NCBI RefSeq assembly: GCF_000277125.1 | Contig: NC_016946.1 | Coordinates: 3,162,001 to 3,226,000 of the forward strand | Source: Mycobacterium intracellulare ATCC 13950 | Lineage (GTDB): Bacteria; Actinomycetota; Actinomycetes; Mycobacteriales; Mycobacteriaceae | Reading direction: 5' to 3' | Length of the DNA stretch: 64,000 nucleotides | In this document: positions 18,511 through 26,528 of the stretch, in pieces | Numbering within the stretch: the stretch's first letter is position 1 | How the letters are laid out: every line of letters begins with the position of its first letter | The notes under the pieces: generated by a model | The model's database searches: none | Told to the model about the DNA's origin: nothing | Seen by the model: the letters and a program-made list of their open reading frames with translations, nothing else | Program-made: the position numbers and the translations under genes

Positions 18511-18993
18511 GTGCCAGAAGTCATCCGACAAGAACCGGCGGTCGATGGATGGTTCGCCACCGACGACGCCGGTGTCCCGCATCTGATCGGCAGCAAGTGC
18601 CCCGAGTGCGGCACCTACGTCTTCCCGCCGCGGGCGAACAACTGCCCCAATCCGGGTTGCGCCAGCGACACGCTGGAATCGGTCGCGCTGTCGACGCGGG
18701 GAAAGTTGTGGAGCTACACCGAGAACCGGTACGCGCCACCGCCGCCCTACCCGTCGCCGGACCCCTTTGAGCCGTTCGCCGTCGCCGCCGTGGAGCTGGC
18801 CGAGGAGGGCCTGATCGTGCTGGGCAAGGTGGTCGAGGGCACGCTGGCCGCCGACCTGAAGGTCGGCATGGAGATGGAACTGACCACCATGCCGCTCTAC
18901 ACCGACGACGACGGCGTGCAGCGCATCGTGCACGCGTGGAAGCGCGCCGGCGACGATGCAGAGCGAAGCGATGAGAAGGAGCGGCGCAAATGA
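18511..18993 (+). CDS. DUF35-type zinc-ribbon/OB-fold protein, thiolase partner (Rv1628c homologue)
   Basis: Small acyl-CoA-associated OB-fold protein, 160 aa. A rubredoxin-like zinc ribbon is visible in KCPECGTYVFPPRANNCPNPGC (about 29-50), followed by the OB fold (LWSYTENRYAPPPPYP, PFAVAAVELAEEGLIVLGKV). Such proteins form complexes with thiolase/SCP2-type proteins, here the next gene, in steroid or fatty-acid breakdown. The charged tail (DDAERSDEKERRK) is encoded by a MIRU-like repeat that ends at the overlapping thiolase ATG. Confidence 0.85.
   Translation: MPEVIRQEPAVDGWFATDDAGVPHLIGSKCPECGTYVFPPRANNCPNPGCASDTLESVALSTRGKLWSYTENRYAPPPPYPSPDPFEPFAVAAVELAEEGLIVLGKVVEGTLAADLKVGMEMELTTMPLYTDDDGVQRIVHAWKRAGDDAERSDEKERRK
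18953..18989 (+). repeat. MIRU-like repeat end at the gene junction
   Basis: The segment GGCGACGATGCAGAGCGAAG followed by CGATGAGAAGGAGCGGCGC resembles the 3' part of mycobacterial interspersed repetitive units, which typically sit at operon junctions and extend the upstream reading frame up to an overlapping TGA/ATG, as here. A related element occurs inside hisD near 49240. The family name rests on memory. Confidence 0.6.
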
Positions 18994-20201
18994 CGACCAT
19001 GAGCGCTCCCGAACCGCTGTACATCCTGGGCGCCGGGATGCACCCCTGGGGCAAGTGGGGCAACGACTTCACCGAATACGGGGTGGCCGCGGCCCGGGCC
19101 GCGCTGAACGAAGCGGGCCTGGACTGGCGACAGATCCAGTTGGTGGCCGGCGCGGACACCATCCGCAACGGCTACCCCGGGTTCGTCGCGGGCGCGACGT
19201 TCGCCCAGAAGCTCGGGTGGAACGGCGTGCCGGTCAGCTCGAGCTACGCCGCGTGCGCCAGCGGTTCGCAGGCGCTGCAGAGCGCCCGCGCCCAGATCCT
19301 GGCCGGCTTTTGCGACGTCGCCCTCGTCATCGGCGCCGACACCACGCCGAAGGGCTTTTTCGCCCCGGTCGGCGGTGAGCGCAAGAACGATCCCGACTGG
19401 CAGCGGTTCCACCTGATCGGCGCCACCAACCCGGTGTACTTCGCGCTGTTGGCGCGGCGGCGGATGGACCTCTACGGCGCCACGCTCGAGGATTTCGCCC
19501 AGGTCAAGGTCAAGAACTCGCGGCATGGCCTGCAGAACCCGAACGCCCGGTACCGCAAGGAGGTGTCGGTCGAGGACGTGCTGGCCAGCGCGGTGGTGGC
19601 CGACCCGTTGCGGCTGCTGGACATCTGCGCCACCTCCGACGGCGCGGCCGCGCTGATCGTGGCCAGCGCGAAGTTCGCCCGCGAACACCTCGGCTCGCTG
19701 GCCGGTGTGCCGTCGGTGCGGGCGGTCAGCACGGTCACCCCGAACTATCCGCAGCATCTGCCCGAATTGCCGGACATCGCAACGGATTCCACCGCCGCGG
19801 TGCCCGCACCCGATCGGGCGTTCAAGGACCATATCCTCGACGCGGCCTATGCCGAGGCGGGCATCGGGCCCGAGGACGTGAGCCTGGCCGAGGTCTACGA
19901 CCTGTCCACCGCGCTCGAGCTCGACTGGTACGAACACCTGGGCCTGTGCCCCAAGGGCGAGGCCGAGGCGCTGCTGCGCAGCGGCGCCACCACGATCGGC
20001 GGCCGGGTGCCCGTCAACGCGTCCGGCGGGCTGGCCTGCTTCGGCGAGGCCATCCCCGCGCAGGCGATCGCTCAGGTCTGCGAGCTGACGTGGCAGCTGC
20101 GCGGTCGGGCCACGGGCCGGCAGGTGGAAAACGCCACGGTCGGCATCACCGCCAACCAGGGGCTGTTCGGGCACGGTTCGTCGGTGATCGTCGCCCGCTA
20201 G
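18990..20201 (+). CDS. Thiolase/SCP2-like lipid-transfer protein (Rv1627c homologue)
   Basis: Thiolase-superfamily protein, 403 aa, of the type annotated as non-specific lipid-transfer protein or acetyl-CoA acetyltransferase. The active-site Cys lies in SSSYAACASGSQAL (about residue 88), and the C-terminal motif is NASGGLACFGEAIPAQ, with NQGLFGHGSS at the end. With a DUF35 partner such enzymes often act as aldolases on CoA-linked side chains (Ltp2 type) rather than thiolases; which applies here is open. Its ATG overlaps the partner's stop by 4 nt. Confidence 0.9.
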   Translation: MTTMSAPEPLYILGAGMHPWGKWGNDFTEYGVAAARAALNEAGLDWRQIQLVAGADTIRNGYPGFVAGATFAQKLGWNGVPVSSSYAACASGSQALQSARAQILAGFCDVALVIGADTTPKGFFAPVGGERKNDPDWQRFHLIGATNPVYFALLARRRMDLYGATLEDFAQVKVKNSRHGLQNPNARYRKEVSVEDVLASAVVADPLRLLDICATSDGAAALIVASAKFAREHLGSLAGVPSVRAVSTVTPNYPQHLPELPDIATDSTAAVPAPDRAFKDHILDAAYAEAGIGPEDVSLAEVYDLSTALELDWYEHLGLCPKGEAEALLRSGATTIGGRVPVNASGGLACFGEAIPAQAIAQVCELTWQLRGRATGRQVENATVGITANQGLFGHGSSVIVAR

Positions 20202-20230
20202 GGATTGCCGCCGCGTTGGCTTGCGTTGTG

Positions 20231-20338
20231 CGGCCACGGTTTTGAGTGTGAAGCCACGGCTTTCAGTGTGAAGCGTGGGCGCGGATTGTCGGCGTGTCGC
20301 CGCCGGGGGTTCACATCCAAAGCCAACGATTCACACTC
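20231..20338. repeat. Intergenic GAGTGTG repeat cluster, copy A
   Basis: Within the 171-nt gap between convergent genes lie TTTGAGTGTGAAGCCACGG and CTTTCAGTGTGAAGCGTGG in direct order, then inverted units GTTCACATCC and GATTCACACTC. The same arrangement recurs at 50479-50574. No gene is seen in the gap. It looks like a REP-type palindromic intergenic element. Confidence 0.7.
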
Positions 20339-20372
20339 GACGGATCGGGTGCTCCTCGGGGTACTCCGAGAG

Positions 20373-20987
20373 CTATTCCTTGGGCGGGTCCAGGGTCTCC
20401 AAGACGACCTCGGCCACCCTCTTCATCGTGGTTCGCCGGTCCATGGCTGCCCGCTGAATCCACTTGAACGCCTCGGGCTCGGTCATCCCCTGTTCGGTCT
20501 GCAGCAGCCCCTTGGCGCGCTCCACGAGCTTGCGGGTCTCCAGCCGATCGGACAGTGACGCCACCTCGCGTTCCAGCTCGGCGATCTCACCGAATCGGCT
20601 GACGGCCAATTCGATGGCCGGGATCAGGTCGCTGATGGTGAACGGCTTCACCAGGTAGGCCATCGCCCCCGCATCCCGGGCCCGCTCGACCAGGTCGCGC
20701 TGACTGAACGCGGTCAACACGACGATCGGTGCGATGCGCTTGCTGGCGATCTCCGAGGCCGCGTCGATGCCATCACGGCGCGGCATCTTCACATCCATGA
20801 TCACCAGGTCCGGCCGATGGCGCTCGGCCAGCTCGACGGCTTCCTGCCCGTCGCCGGCCTCGCCGACGATCTCGTAACCCTCCTCTCGGAGCATCTCGGC
20901 GAGATCCAGTCGGATGAGCGCTTCGTCTTCAGCGATCAGGACCCGGCGCGGCACAGCGGCGTCGGTGTCGGTCGTGGGGCCTGTCAT
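20373..20987 (-). CDS. pdtaR: Response regulator with ANTAR RNA-binding domain, PdtaR
   Basis: Two-component receiver that acts on RNA, not DNA, 204 aa. The receiver domain (about 14-130) has acidic pocket EDE at 20-22, phospho-acceptor Asp65 in LVIMDVKMPR, Thr in VVLTAFS and Lys in YLVKPF. The C-terminal ANTAR domain (about 145-200) reads LVERAKGLLQTEQGMTEPEAFKWIQRAAMDRRTTMKRVAEVVL, the three-helix anti-terminator fold. The M. tuberculosis orthologue Rv1626 pairs with the kinase PdtaS, encoded elsewhere. Confidence 0.96.
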   Translation of the reverse strand: MTGPTTDTDAAVPRRVLIAEDEALIRLDLAEMLREEGYEIVGEAGDGQEAVELAERHRPDLVIMDVKMPRRDGIDAASEIASKRIAPIVVLTAFSQRDLVERARDAGAMAYLVKPFTISDLIPAIELAVSRFGEIAELEREVASLSDRLETRKLVERAKGLLQTEQGMTEPEAFKWIQRAAMDRRTTMKRVAEVVLETLDPPKE

Positions 20988-21100
20988 GACGAATATTGTG
21001 TCGCGAACGCCTCAGACCAGCGTGCGCGGGGGCGGTGTGGCAGGTGAGGACACCAAATCCTCTATGGTGGGAGGCTGCCTCTAAGGTAAGAGGCCGGCAC

Positions 21101-21177
21101 GCCCTCGTATCCCAACTGGCAGAGGAAACGGATTCAAAACCCGTCCAGTGTGAGTTCGAATCTCACCGAGGGCACCA
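21101..21177 (+). tRNA. tRNA with CAA anticodon (Leu), short variable loop
   Basis: Full cloverleaf with encoded CCA. Acceptor 21101-21107 GCCCTCG pairs with 21167-21173; D arm 21110-21126 with GG in the loop; anticodon stem 21128-21132/21140-21144 with an A-C mismatch at the loop end; loop TTCAAAA with anticodon CAA at 21135-21137; T arm GTGAG-TTCGAAT-CTCAC; discriminator A. The variable region is only CCAGT (5 nt), so the shape is class I although leucine tRNAs normally carry a long extra arm. Leu(CAA) is the decoding call; the lack of the arm is real in this sequence. TATGGT at 21062-21067 is a possible -10. Confidence 0.85.
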
Positions 21178-21518
21178 GCGACCGCGGTCGGTGGCGCCAT
21201 CGGCTCGGCCGGCTTTCTTCGGTACCGAAGTAGCGGTTCCGGCCGACGCAACCGGTTCACAAGTTTCCATATCGACTCCAATACCTTCCAATGGTATGAA
21301 TTCGGCCGCATTTATAAACTCTGCGCATTTATAGCTCTTCGTATTGCAGGCAAGAATATGGCGCGCAAAAGATCACTTGAATTCATAATTCGGCGCGGGC
21401 AGGACGCGGCCGATCGCGATTTCGGTGGCGACGATCCCGAATCGAATCGGTGACGTCCACCGTCGGCCCCGCTAGCGGTCCCGGGGATCCGCGGGAACCC
21501 CGGGCGGGTTCGGAACCG
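21178..21518. other. AT-rich non-coding interval downstream of the tRNA
   Basis: No gene seen. From about 21235 to 21400 the base composition is clearly richer in A/T than the window. It includes an inverted repeat ATACC-TTCCAAT-GGTAT (21282-21298) and a direct repeat GCATTTATA occurring twice within about 25 nt near 21308-21333. tRNA 3' flanks are common integration points, but no integrase or attachment-site copy was found. Confidence 0.5.
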
Positions 21519-21713
21519 TCAGTCGCCGAATGATCGCGTGACACACACCTGGCCGGATGCCGAAACCTCCGGCCCCGCGGTGTAATTGCCGATGGAATCG
21601 CCGGCCACCCGTAGCAGCCAACTCGGATCACTACAGGCGACGCTGCAGCCGTCCATCAGCATGGCGGTAAGGGCAATGAGCGACGCAAGAACGATTCTTC
21701 TGAGAACCGCCAT
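21519..21713 (-). CDS. Small putative lipoprotein, 64 aa
   Basis: A short frame opening MAVLRRIVLASLIALTAMLM, a typical signal peptide, followed by DGC that may be a lipobox-like Cys, then a 40-residue exported part with three more Cys or polar residues (SVACSDPSWLLRVAG ... GQVCVTRSFGD). AAGGGG lies 6 nt before the ATG, a good ribosome site that favours this start over an ATG nine codons upstream. No family recognised. The gene may be real but is short and lies in an AT-rich patch. Confidence 0.45.
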   Translation of the reverse strand: MAVLRRIVLASLIALTAMLMDGCSVACSDPSWLLRVAGDSIGNYTAGPEVSASGQVCVTRSFGD

Positions 21714-21809
21714 CAGGCACCCCTTAGTCGAGGCGAACACGCGTCACGCAGAGCGTCCAACACGTGTTGAATAACCGAACCAAATGACTCGTAAACCCGA
21801 CAAAAACCC

Positions 21810-21904
21810 GATAACTAGATGGTTATCAGATCCGGAAACTTACGGGGGCGAAAACGGTGATATTCATTAGACAGCCGACAAATACCCTGCTCAGCGGTTA
21901 GGCT
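21810..21904 (+). promoter_or_regulatory. Promoter and inverted repeat ahead of the adenylyl cyclase gene
   Basis: TAGGCT (21899-21904) ends 6 nt before the GTG start at 21911, a -10 position for a leaderless mRNA. About 75 nt upstream is a perfect inverted repeat GATAAC-TAGATG-GTTATC (21810-21827) in AT-rich DNA, preceded by two AACCCGA repeats; it may be a regulator site. Confidence 0.5.
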
Positions 21905-21910
21905 TGCTGC

Positions 21911-23242
21911 GTGGCGGCCAAGGATTGTGGTGGCCCACCGCGATGGCCAGACGGCTCGTCGAAGCGCCCGGACTGTGTAGCCGCGGCGCGGGCCCAGTCG
22001 CGCGCACGCAACCAGCACTACGCCGACAGCGCCGCGCGCCAATACCGGGTGCTCGCGATCGCCGCGTGGCTGGCCGTGCTGGTCTGCGTCGACTTCGTCG
22101 CTTTGCAGTTGATCACCGGAGTCTGGACGTGGCAGATCATCTCGCTCAACGCCCTCGCCGCGATGATCTTCGCCGCGGTGCCGTGGCTGCACCGTTTCGG
22201 TGACCTCATCGCGCCGCTCACCTTCATCGGCGCCGCCTACGTCACGGTCTTCGTCAGCACCTGGGACGCCGGCACGGGTACGGGCGCGCAGTTCTTCTTT
22301 TTGGTCGGGGCGTGCCTGGTGGTGCTGTTGCTGGGCATCGAACACACCGTGCTGGCGGCCGGCCTGACGGCGGTCGGGGCCGGGCTGGTGATCGCCCTGG
22401 AGTTCCTGGTCCCCCGCGATACCGGATTACAGCCGGCGTGGGCGCAATCCATGACCTTCGTGGTCACCATCGTCTCGGCCTGCGTGATGGTGTTCGTGGC
22501 GGTGTGGTTCGCGCTGCGCGACACGCAGCGCGCCGAGGCGGTGATGGAGGCCGAGTACGAGCGCTCGGAAGCGCTGCTGGCCAACATGTTGCCGGGCAGC
22601 ATCGCCGAGCGTCTCAAGAGCTCGTCGCGCAGCGTCATCGCCGACAAGTACGACGAGGTCTCCGTCCTGTTCGCCGACATCGTCGGGTTCACCGAACGCG
22701 CCAGCACCACCACCCCGGCCGACCTGGTGCGGTTCTTGAACCGGCTGTACGGCGCCTTCGACGAACTGGTCGACAAACACGGCCTCGAGAAGATCAAGGT
22801 CAGCGGCGACTCCTACATGGTGGTCAGCGGGGTCCCGCGGGCTCGGCCGGATCACGCCTTCGCTCTTGCCGATTTCGCGCTCGACATGGCCAATGTCGCT
22901 GCCGCACTGAAGGATCCGCACGGCGATCCGGTCGCGCTGCGGATGGGCATGGCCTGCGGGCCCGTGGTCGCGGGCGTCGTTGGCTCGCGCCGCTTCTTCT
23001 ATGACGTCTGGGGCGACGCGGTCAATGTCGCGTCGCGGATGGAATCCACCGATTCGGTGGGCCGAATCCAGGTGCCCGAGGCGATGTACGAGCGACTCAA
23101 GAACGAGTTCGTCCTGCAGGAGCGCGGCCGCATCGAAGTCAAGGGCAAGGGCGTTATGCGCACCTGGTACCTCATCGGCCGTAAGGCGGACGAAGAGCCC
23201 GCCGACCTGCTCACCGGGCGACCACACACCGTCCACGTCTGA
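21911..23242 (+). CDS. cya: Six-helix membrane class III adenylyl cyclase (Rv1625c orthologue)
   Basis: Makes cyclic AMP from ATP at the membrane, 443 aa. N-terminal cytosolic stretch, six transmembrane helices (about 45-200), a linker ending ANMLPGSIAERLK, and one class III catalytic domain (about 245-425): metal-binding Asp in VLFADIVGFT, substrate Lys in EKIKVSGDSYM, second metal Asp and transition-state residues in FFYDVWGDAVNVASRMES. It works as a homodimer in its M. tuberculosis orthologue, which resembles half a mammalian cyclase. GTG start fits the -10 spacing. Confidence 0.96.
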   Translation: MAAKDCGGPPRWPDGSSKRPDCVAAARAQSRARNQHYADSAARQYRVLAIAAWLAVLVCVDFVALQLITGVWTWQIISLNALAAMIFAAVPWLHRFGDLIAPLTFIGAAYVTVFVSTWDAGTGTGAQFFFLVGACLVVLLLGIEHTVLAAGLTAVGAGLVIALEFLVPRDTGLQPAWAQSMTFVVTIVSACVMVFVAVWFALRDTQRAEAVMEAEYERSEALLANMLPGSIAERLKSSSRSVIADKYDEVSVLFADIVGFTERASTTTPADLVRFLNRLYGAFDELVDKHGLEKIKVSGDSYMVVSGVPRARPDHAFALADFALDMANVAAALKDPHGDPVALRMGMACGPVVAGVVGSRRFFYDVWGDAVNVASRMESTDSVGRIQVPEAMYERLKNEFVLQERGRIEVKGKGVMRTWYLIGRKADEEPADLLTGRPHTVHV

Positions 23243-23298
23243 TCAAAGCCCCTGTACGGTCCCTGTACCAGGGCCCGCGTTTGTGTCAGACTGCGGCC

Positions 23299-23886
23299 AT
23301 GACTATCTCCCCTGGCTCTCCTGGAACCCACCCCGTTCCAAGCTTGCTGCCGCATCTGTGGAAATCCGCTCTGCTGTCGGGAATTCTGTCGATCGTCCTC
23401 GGTGTCCTGGTATTGGCGTGGCCGGGAATTTCCATCCTGGTGGCCGCCGTCGCCTTCGGCGTGTACCTGCTCATCACCGGTATCGCGCAGGTCGTGTTCG
23501 CGTTCTCACTGCACGTCTCGGCGGGGAGCCGAGTTCTGTTGTTCATCAGCGGGGCCGCGTCGCTGATTCTGGCGTTGCTCGCGTTCCGCCACTTCGGTCA
23601 GGGCTACGCAATTCTGCTGCTGGCCATCTGGATTGGCATCGGCTTCATCTTCCGTGGTGTCGCCACGACGATTTCGGCCGTCAGCGACCCGCACCTGCCG
23701 GGCCGGGGCTGGAACATCTTCCTCGGCGTGCTCAGCCTCCTCGCCGGCATCGTGGTCGTGGCGTCGCCGTTCGAATCGATTGTCACCCTGGCGATCGTGG
23801 TCGGCGCGTGGTTCGTGGTCATCGGGATCTTCGAGGTCATTTCGGCCTTCGGCATCCGCAAGGCGTCCAACTCCCTCGGCAGCTGA
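23299..23886 (+). CDS. DUF308 (HdeD-like) membrane protein, Rv1624c homologue
   Basis: 195-aa integral membrane protein with six predicted helices in three hairpins (SALLSGILSIVLGVLVLAWPG, ISILVAAVAFGVYLLITGIA and so on) typical of the HdeD/DUF308 family, some of which act in acid resistance; role here unknown. ATG 23299 is preferred to an upstream TTG and matches the 195-aa M. tuberculosis protein. It sits 56 nt after the cyclase and 86 nt before cydA. Confidence 0.88.
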   Translation: MTISPGSPGTHPVPSLLPHLWKSALLSGILSIVLGVLVLAWPGISILVAAVAFGVYLLITGIAQVVFAFSLHVSAGSRVLLFISGAASLILALLAFRHFGQGYAILLLAIWIGIGFIFRGVATTISAVSDPHLPGRGWNIFLGVLSLLAGIVVVASPFESIVTLAIVVGAWFVVIGIFEVISAFGIRKASNSLGS

Positions 23887-23890
23887 CGCG

Positions 23891-23928
23891 GGCGCCGGTG
23901 GCGCAGGCGCCGACCCATCTACTACACT
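23891..23928 (+). promoter_or_regulatory. Hairpin and -10 element ahead of cydA
   Basis: GGCGCC-GGTGGCGCA-GGCGCC (23891-23911) can form a stem after the DUF308 gene and may end its transcript. TACACT at 23923-23928 fits a -10 for the cydABDC operon, giving a leader of about 40 nt with a GGGAG ribosome site before the cydA ATG. Both by eye. Confidence 0.4.
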
Positions 23929-23972
23929 CTGTCGTAGCCGTTGATCGGGCCTCCGCAGTCGGGAGATGACAG

Positions 23973-25445
23973 ATGAATGTCGTCGATATTTCGCGGTGGC
24001 AGTTCGGTATTGTTACCGTCTACCACTTCATCTTTGTGCCGCTCACGATCGGTTTGGCCCCACTGATCGCCATCATGCAGACGGTGTGGGTGGCTACCGG
24101 GAACACCGCGTGGTACCGGCTGACCAAGTTCTTCGGCAAGCTGTTTTTGATCAACTTCGCCATCGGTGTGGCGACCGGCATCGTCCAGGAATTTCAGTTC
24201 GGGATGAACTGGAGCGAGTACTCGCGGTTCGTCGGCGACATCTTCGGTGCACCGCTGGCGATGGAAGGGCTGTTCGCCTTCTTCTTCGAATCCACGTTCA
24301 TCGGCTTGTGGATCTTCGGCTGGAGCCGGCTGCCGAAGCTGCTCCACCTGGCCTGCATCTGGATCGTCGCGATCGGTGTCAACGCCTCGGCGTTCTTCAT
24401 CATCGCGGCGAACTCGTTCATGCAGCACCCGGTCGGCGCGCACTACAACCCGGCGACACGGCGCGCCGAGCTGGACAGCATTTTCGCCCTGCTGTCCAAT
24501 AACACTGCGCAAGCGGCGTTTTCACACACCGTGGCGGGAGCGCTGCTGACCGCCGGCACCTTCGTCGCCGCCGTCAGCACGTGGTGGATGGTGCGCTCAC
24601 GCAGGACCGAATCCACCGCCCCCACAGCGGAAACCGAGGCCCGCACCATGTTTCGCCCCGCGGCAATCCTGGGCTGCGGCGTAGTGCTGCTCGCCGCGGT
24701 CGGCCTGTTCTTCACCGGCGATCGCCAGGGCAAGCTGATGTTCGTTCAGCAGCCGATGAAGATGGCGTCGGCAGAAGCGTTGTGCCGCACACAAACCGAC
24801 CCCGACTTCTCGGTGCTGACCATCGGCACCCACAACAACTGCGGCAGCGTCACGGAAGTGATCAAGGTGCACTACGTGCTGCCGTTCCTGGCCGAGGGCA
24901 AGCTCAGCGGCGTGACGCTGCAGGGAGTGAACGAGCTGCAGCAGCAGTACCAGCACCGCTTCGGACCCGACGACTACCGGCCGAACCTGTTCGTCACCTA
25001 CTGGTCGTTCCGATTGATGATCGGGTTCCTGGTGTTCCCCGTGGCGTTCGCCCTGGCCGTGCTGTGGTTGACCCGCGCCGGGCGAACCCCCAAGGGCCGC
25101 TGGGTTTCCTGGTTCGCGCTGCTCACCATCCCCACGCCGTTTCTGGCCAACATCTCGGGTTGGGTGTTCACCGAGATGGGTCGGCAGCCATGGGTGGTGG
25201 CGCCGAACCCGACCGGTGACCCGCTGGTCCGGATGACCGTCCGCGAAGGCGTGTCGAACCACGTGCCGGGCATGGTCATCACGTCGCTGGTGACCTTCAC
25301 CGTCGTCTACGCGGTGCTGGCGGTCGTGTGGTTCTTTCTGCTCAAGCGCTACACCGTCGAAGGGCCGCTGGAACACGACGCGGAACCCGCTCCCCCGCAG
25401 GCGCCCGACGCTGACGAGGTGGCGCCCCTGTCGTTCGCCTACTAA
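23973..25445 (+). CDS. cydA: Cytochrome bd menaquinol oxidase subunit I
   Basis: Haem-bearing catalytic subunit of the bd terminal oxidase, 490 aa, about nine transmembrane helices. The first haem His is in YHFIFVPLTIG (His18); the quinol-binding Q-loop and the family motif GWVFTEMGRQPW (about residue 390) are present. It reduces oxygen with electrons from menaquinol and supports low-oxygen and stress respiration. First gene of cydA-B-D-C, 42 nt before cydB. The C-terminal tail is short and acidic. Confidence 0.97.
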   Translation: MNVVDISRWQFGIVTVYHFIFVPLTIGLAPLIAIMQTVWVATGNTAWYRLTKFFGKLFLINFAIGVATGIVQEFQFGMNWSEYSRFVGDIFGAPLAMEGLFAFFFESTFIGLWIFGWSRLPKLLHLACIWIVAIGVNASAFFIIAANSFMQHPVGAHYNPATRRAELDSIFALLSNNTAQAAFSHTVAGALLTAGTFVAAVSTWWMVRSRRTESTAPTAETEARTMFRPAAILGCGVVLLAAVGLFFTGDRQGKLMFVQQPMKMASAEALCRTQTDPDFSVLTIGTHNNCGSVTEVIKVHYVLPFLAEGKLSGVTLQGVNELQQQYQHRFGPDDYRPNLFVTYWSFRLMIGFLVFPVAFALAVLWLTRAGRTPKGRWVSWFALLTIPTPFLANISGWVFTEMGRQPWVVAPNPTGDPLVRMTVREGVSNHVPGMVITSLVTFTVVYAVLAVVWFFLLKRYTVEGPLEHDAEPAPPQAPDADEVAPLSFAY

Positions 25446-25487
25446 GGGCGTGATGGGGCTTATCGACGCCGAAAGGAGCTGATCGCA

Positions 25488-26528
25488 GTGGGACTGCAAG
25501 AAGTGTGGTTCGGCATCATCGGGATGCTGTTCCTGGGGTTCTTCATCCTCGAGGGCTTCGACTTCGGCGTGGGCATGTTGATGGAGCCGTTCGCGCGCGT
25601 GGGCATCGGTGAAGCCGAACCGTTGCGGCGCACGGCGCTCAACACCATCGGCCCGGTCTGGGATGGCAACGAGGTGTGGCTGATCGTCGGCGGCGCGGCG
25701 ATGTTCGCCGCCTTTCCCGGGTGGTACGCCACCGTGTTCTCGACGCTGTACCTGCCGTTGCTGGCGATCCTGTTCGGCATGATCGTGCGTGCCGTGGCGA
25801 TCGAGTGGCGCGGCAAGATCGACGACACAAAGTGGCGCGGCTGGGCGGATTTCGGCATCGCCGCCGGTTCGTGGCTGCCGGCAGTCTTGTGGGGTGTCGC
25901 GTTCGCCGTCCTGGTCCGCGGGCTTCCGGTGGACGCCGCGGGCCACATTCACCTGTCGGTCGCCGACGTGCTGAACCCCTATACGGTGTTGGGCGGCTTG
26001 GCGACCGCCGGTCTGTTCTTGCTGTACGGAGCGGTGTTCGTCGCGTTGAAGACGTCCGGCGCCATCCGTGAGGACGCCCACCGGTTCGCCGTGTGGCTCT
26101 CGCTTCCGGTGACCGGACTGGTTGCGGGCTTTGGACTTTGGACGCAACTGGCGTACGGCAAAGACTGGACCTGGGCGGTGCTGGCCGCCGCGGTGGTCGC
26201 GCAACTGGCCGCGGTGCTGCTGGTGTGGCGGCGGGCCTCCGACGGCTGGGCGTTCACGTGCGTCGCGCTGGTCGTGGCGGCCGTGGTGATCCTGTTGTTC
26301 GGCTCGCTGTATCCGAACCTGGTGCCCTCGACCTTGAACAGGCAGTGGAGTCTCACCATCTACAACGCGTCGTCGACGCACTACACGCTCAAGGTCATGA
26401 CGTGGGTGACCGCCTTCATGGCGCCGTTGACGGTGGTGTACCAGGCATGGACGTACTGGGTGTTCCGGCAACGGATCTCGGCCGAGCGGATACCCGCACC
26501 CATCGGTCTGGCAAGGCGCCCGTCCTGA
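25488..26528 (+). CDS. cydB: Cytochrome bd oxidase subunit II
   Basis: Second structural subunit of the bd oxidase, 346 aa with about eight or nine helices. Family stretches EVWFGIIGMLFLGFFILEGFDFGVGML and NTIGPVWDGNEVWLI are clear. Start GTG 25488 follows AAAGGAG with good spacing. Its TGA overlaps the probable cydD start. Confidence 0.97.
   Translation: MGLQEVWFGIIGMLFLGFFILEGFDFGVGMLMEPFARVGIGEAEPLRRTALNTIGPVWDGNEVWLIVGGAAMFAAFPGWYATVFSTLYLPLLAILFGMIVRAVAIEWRGKIDDTKWRGWADFGIAAGSWLPAVLWGVAFAVLVRGLPVDAAGHIHLSVADVLNPYTVLGGLATAGLFLLYGAVFVALKTSGAIREDAHRFAVWLSLPVTGLVAGFGLWTQLAYGKDWTWAVLAAAVVAQLAAVLLVWRRASDGWAFTCVALVVAAVVILLFGSLYPNLVPSTLNRQWSLTIYNASSTHYTLKVMTWVTAFMAPLTVVYQAWTYWVFRQRISAERIPAPIGLARRPS

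Noticed and set aside
21101..21518. Prophage or genomic island attachment at the tRNA
   Set aside because: No integrase, no duplicated tRNA end and core genes continue on both sides.
23240..23285. Repeated CCTGTAC with a GGGCC-rich end as a terminator
   Set aside because: The pairing is weak and there is no U-tract; the DUF308 gene follows at once.
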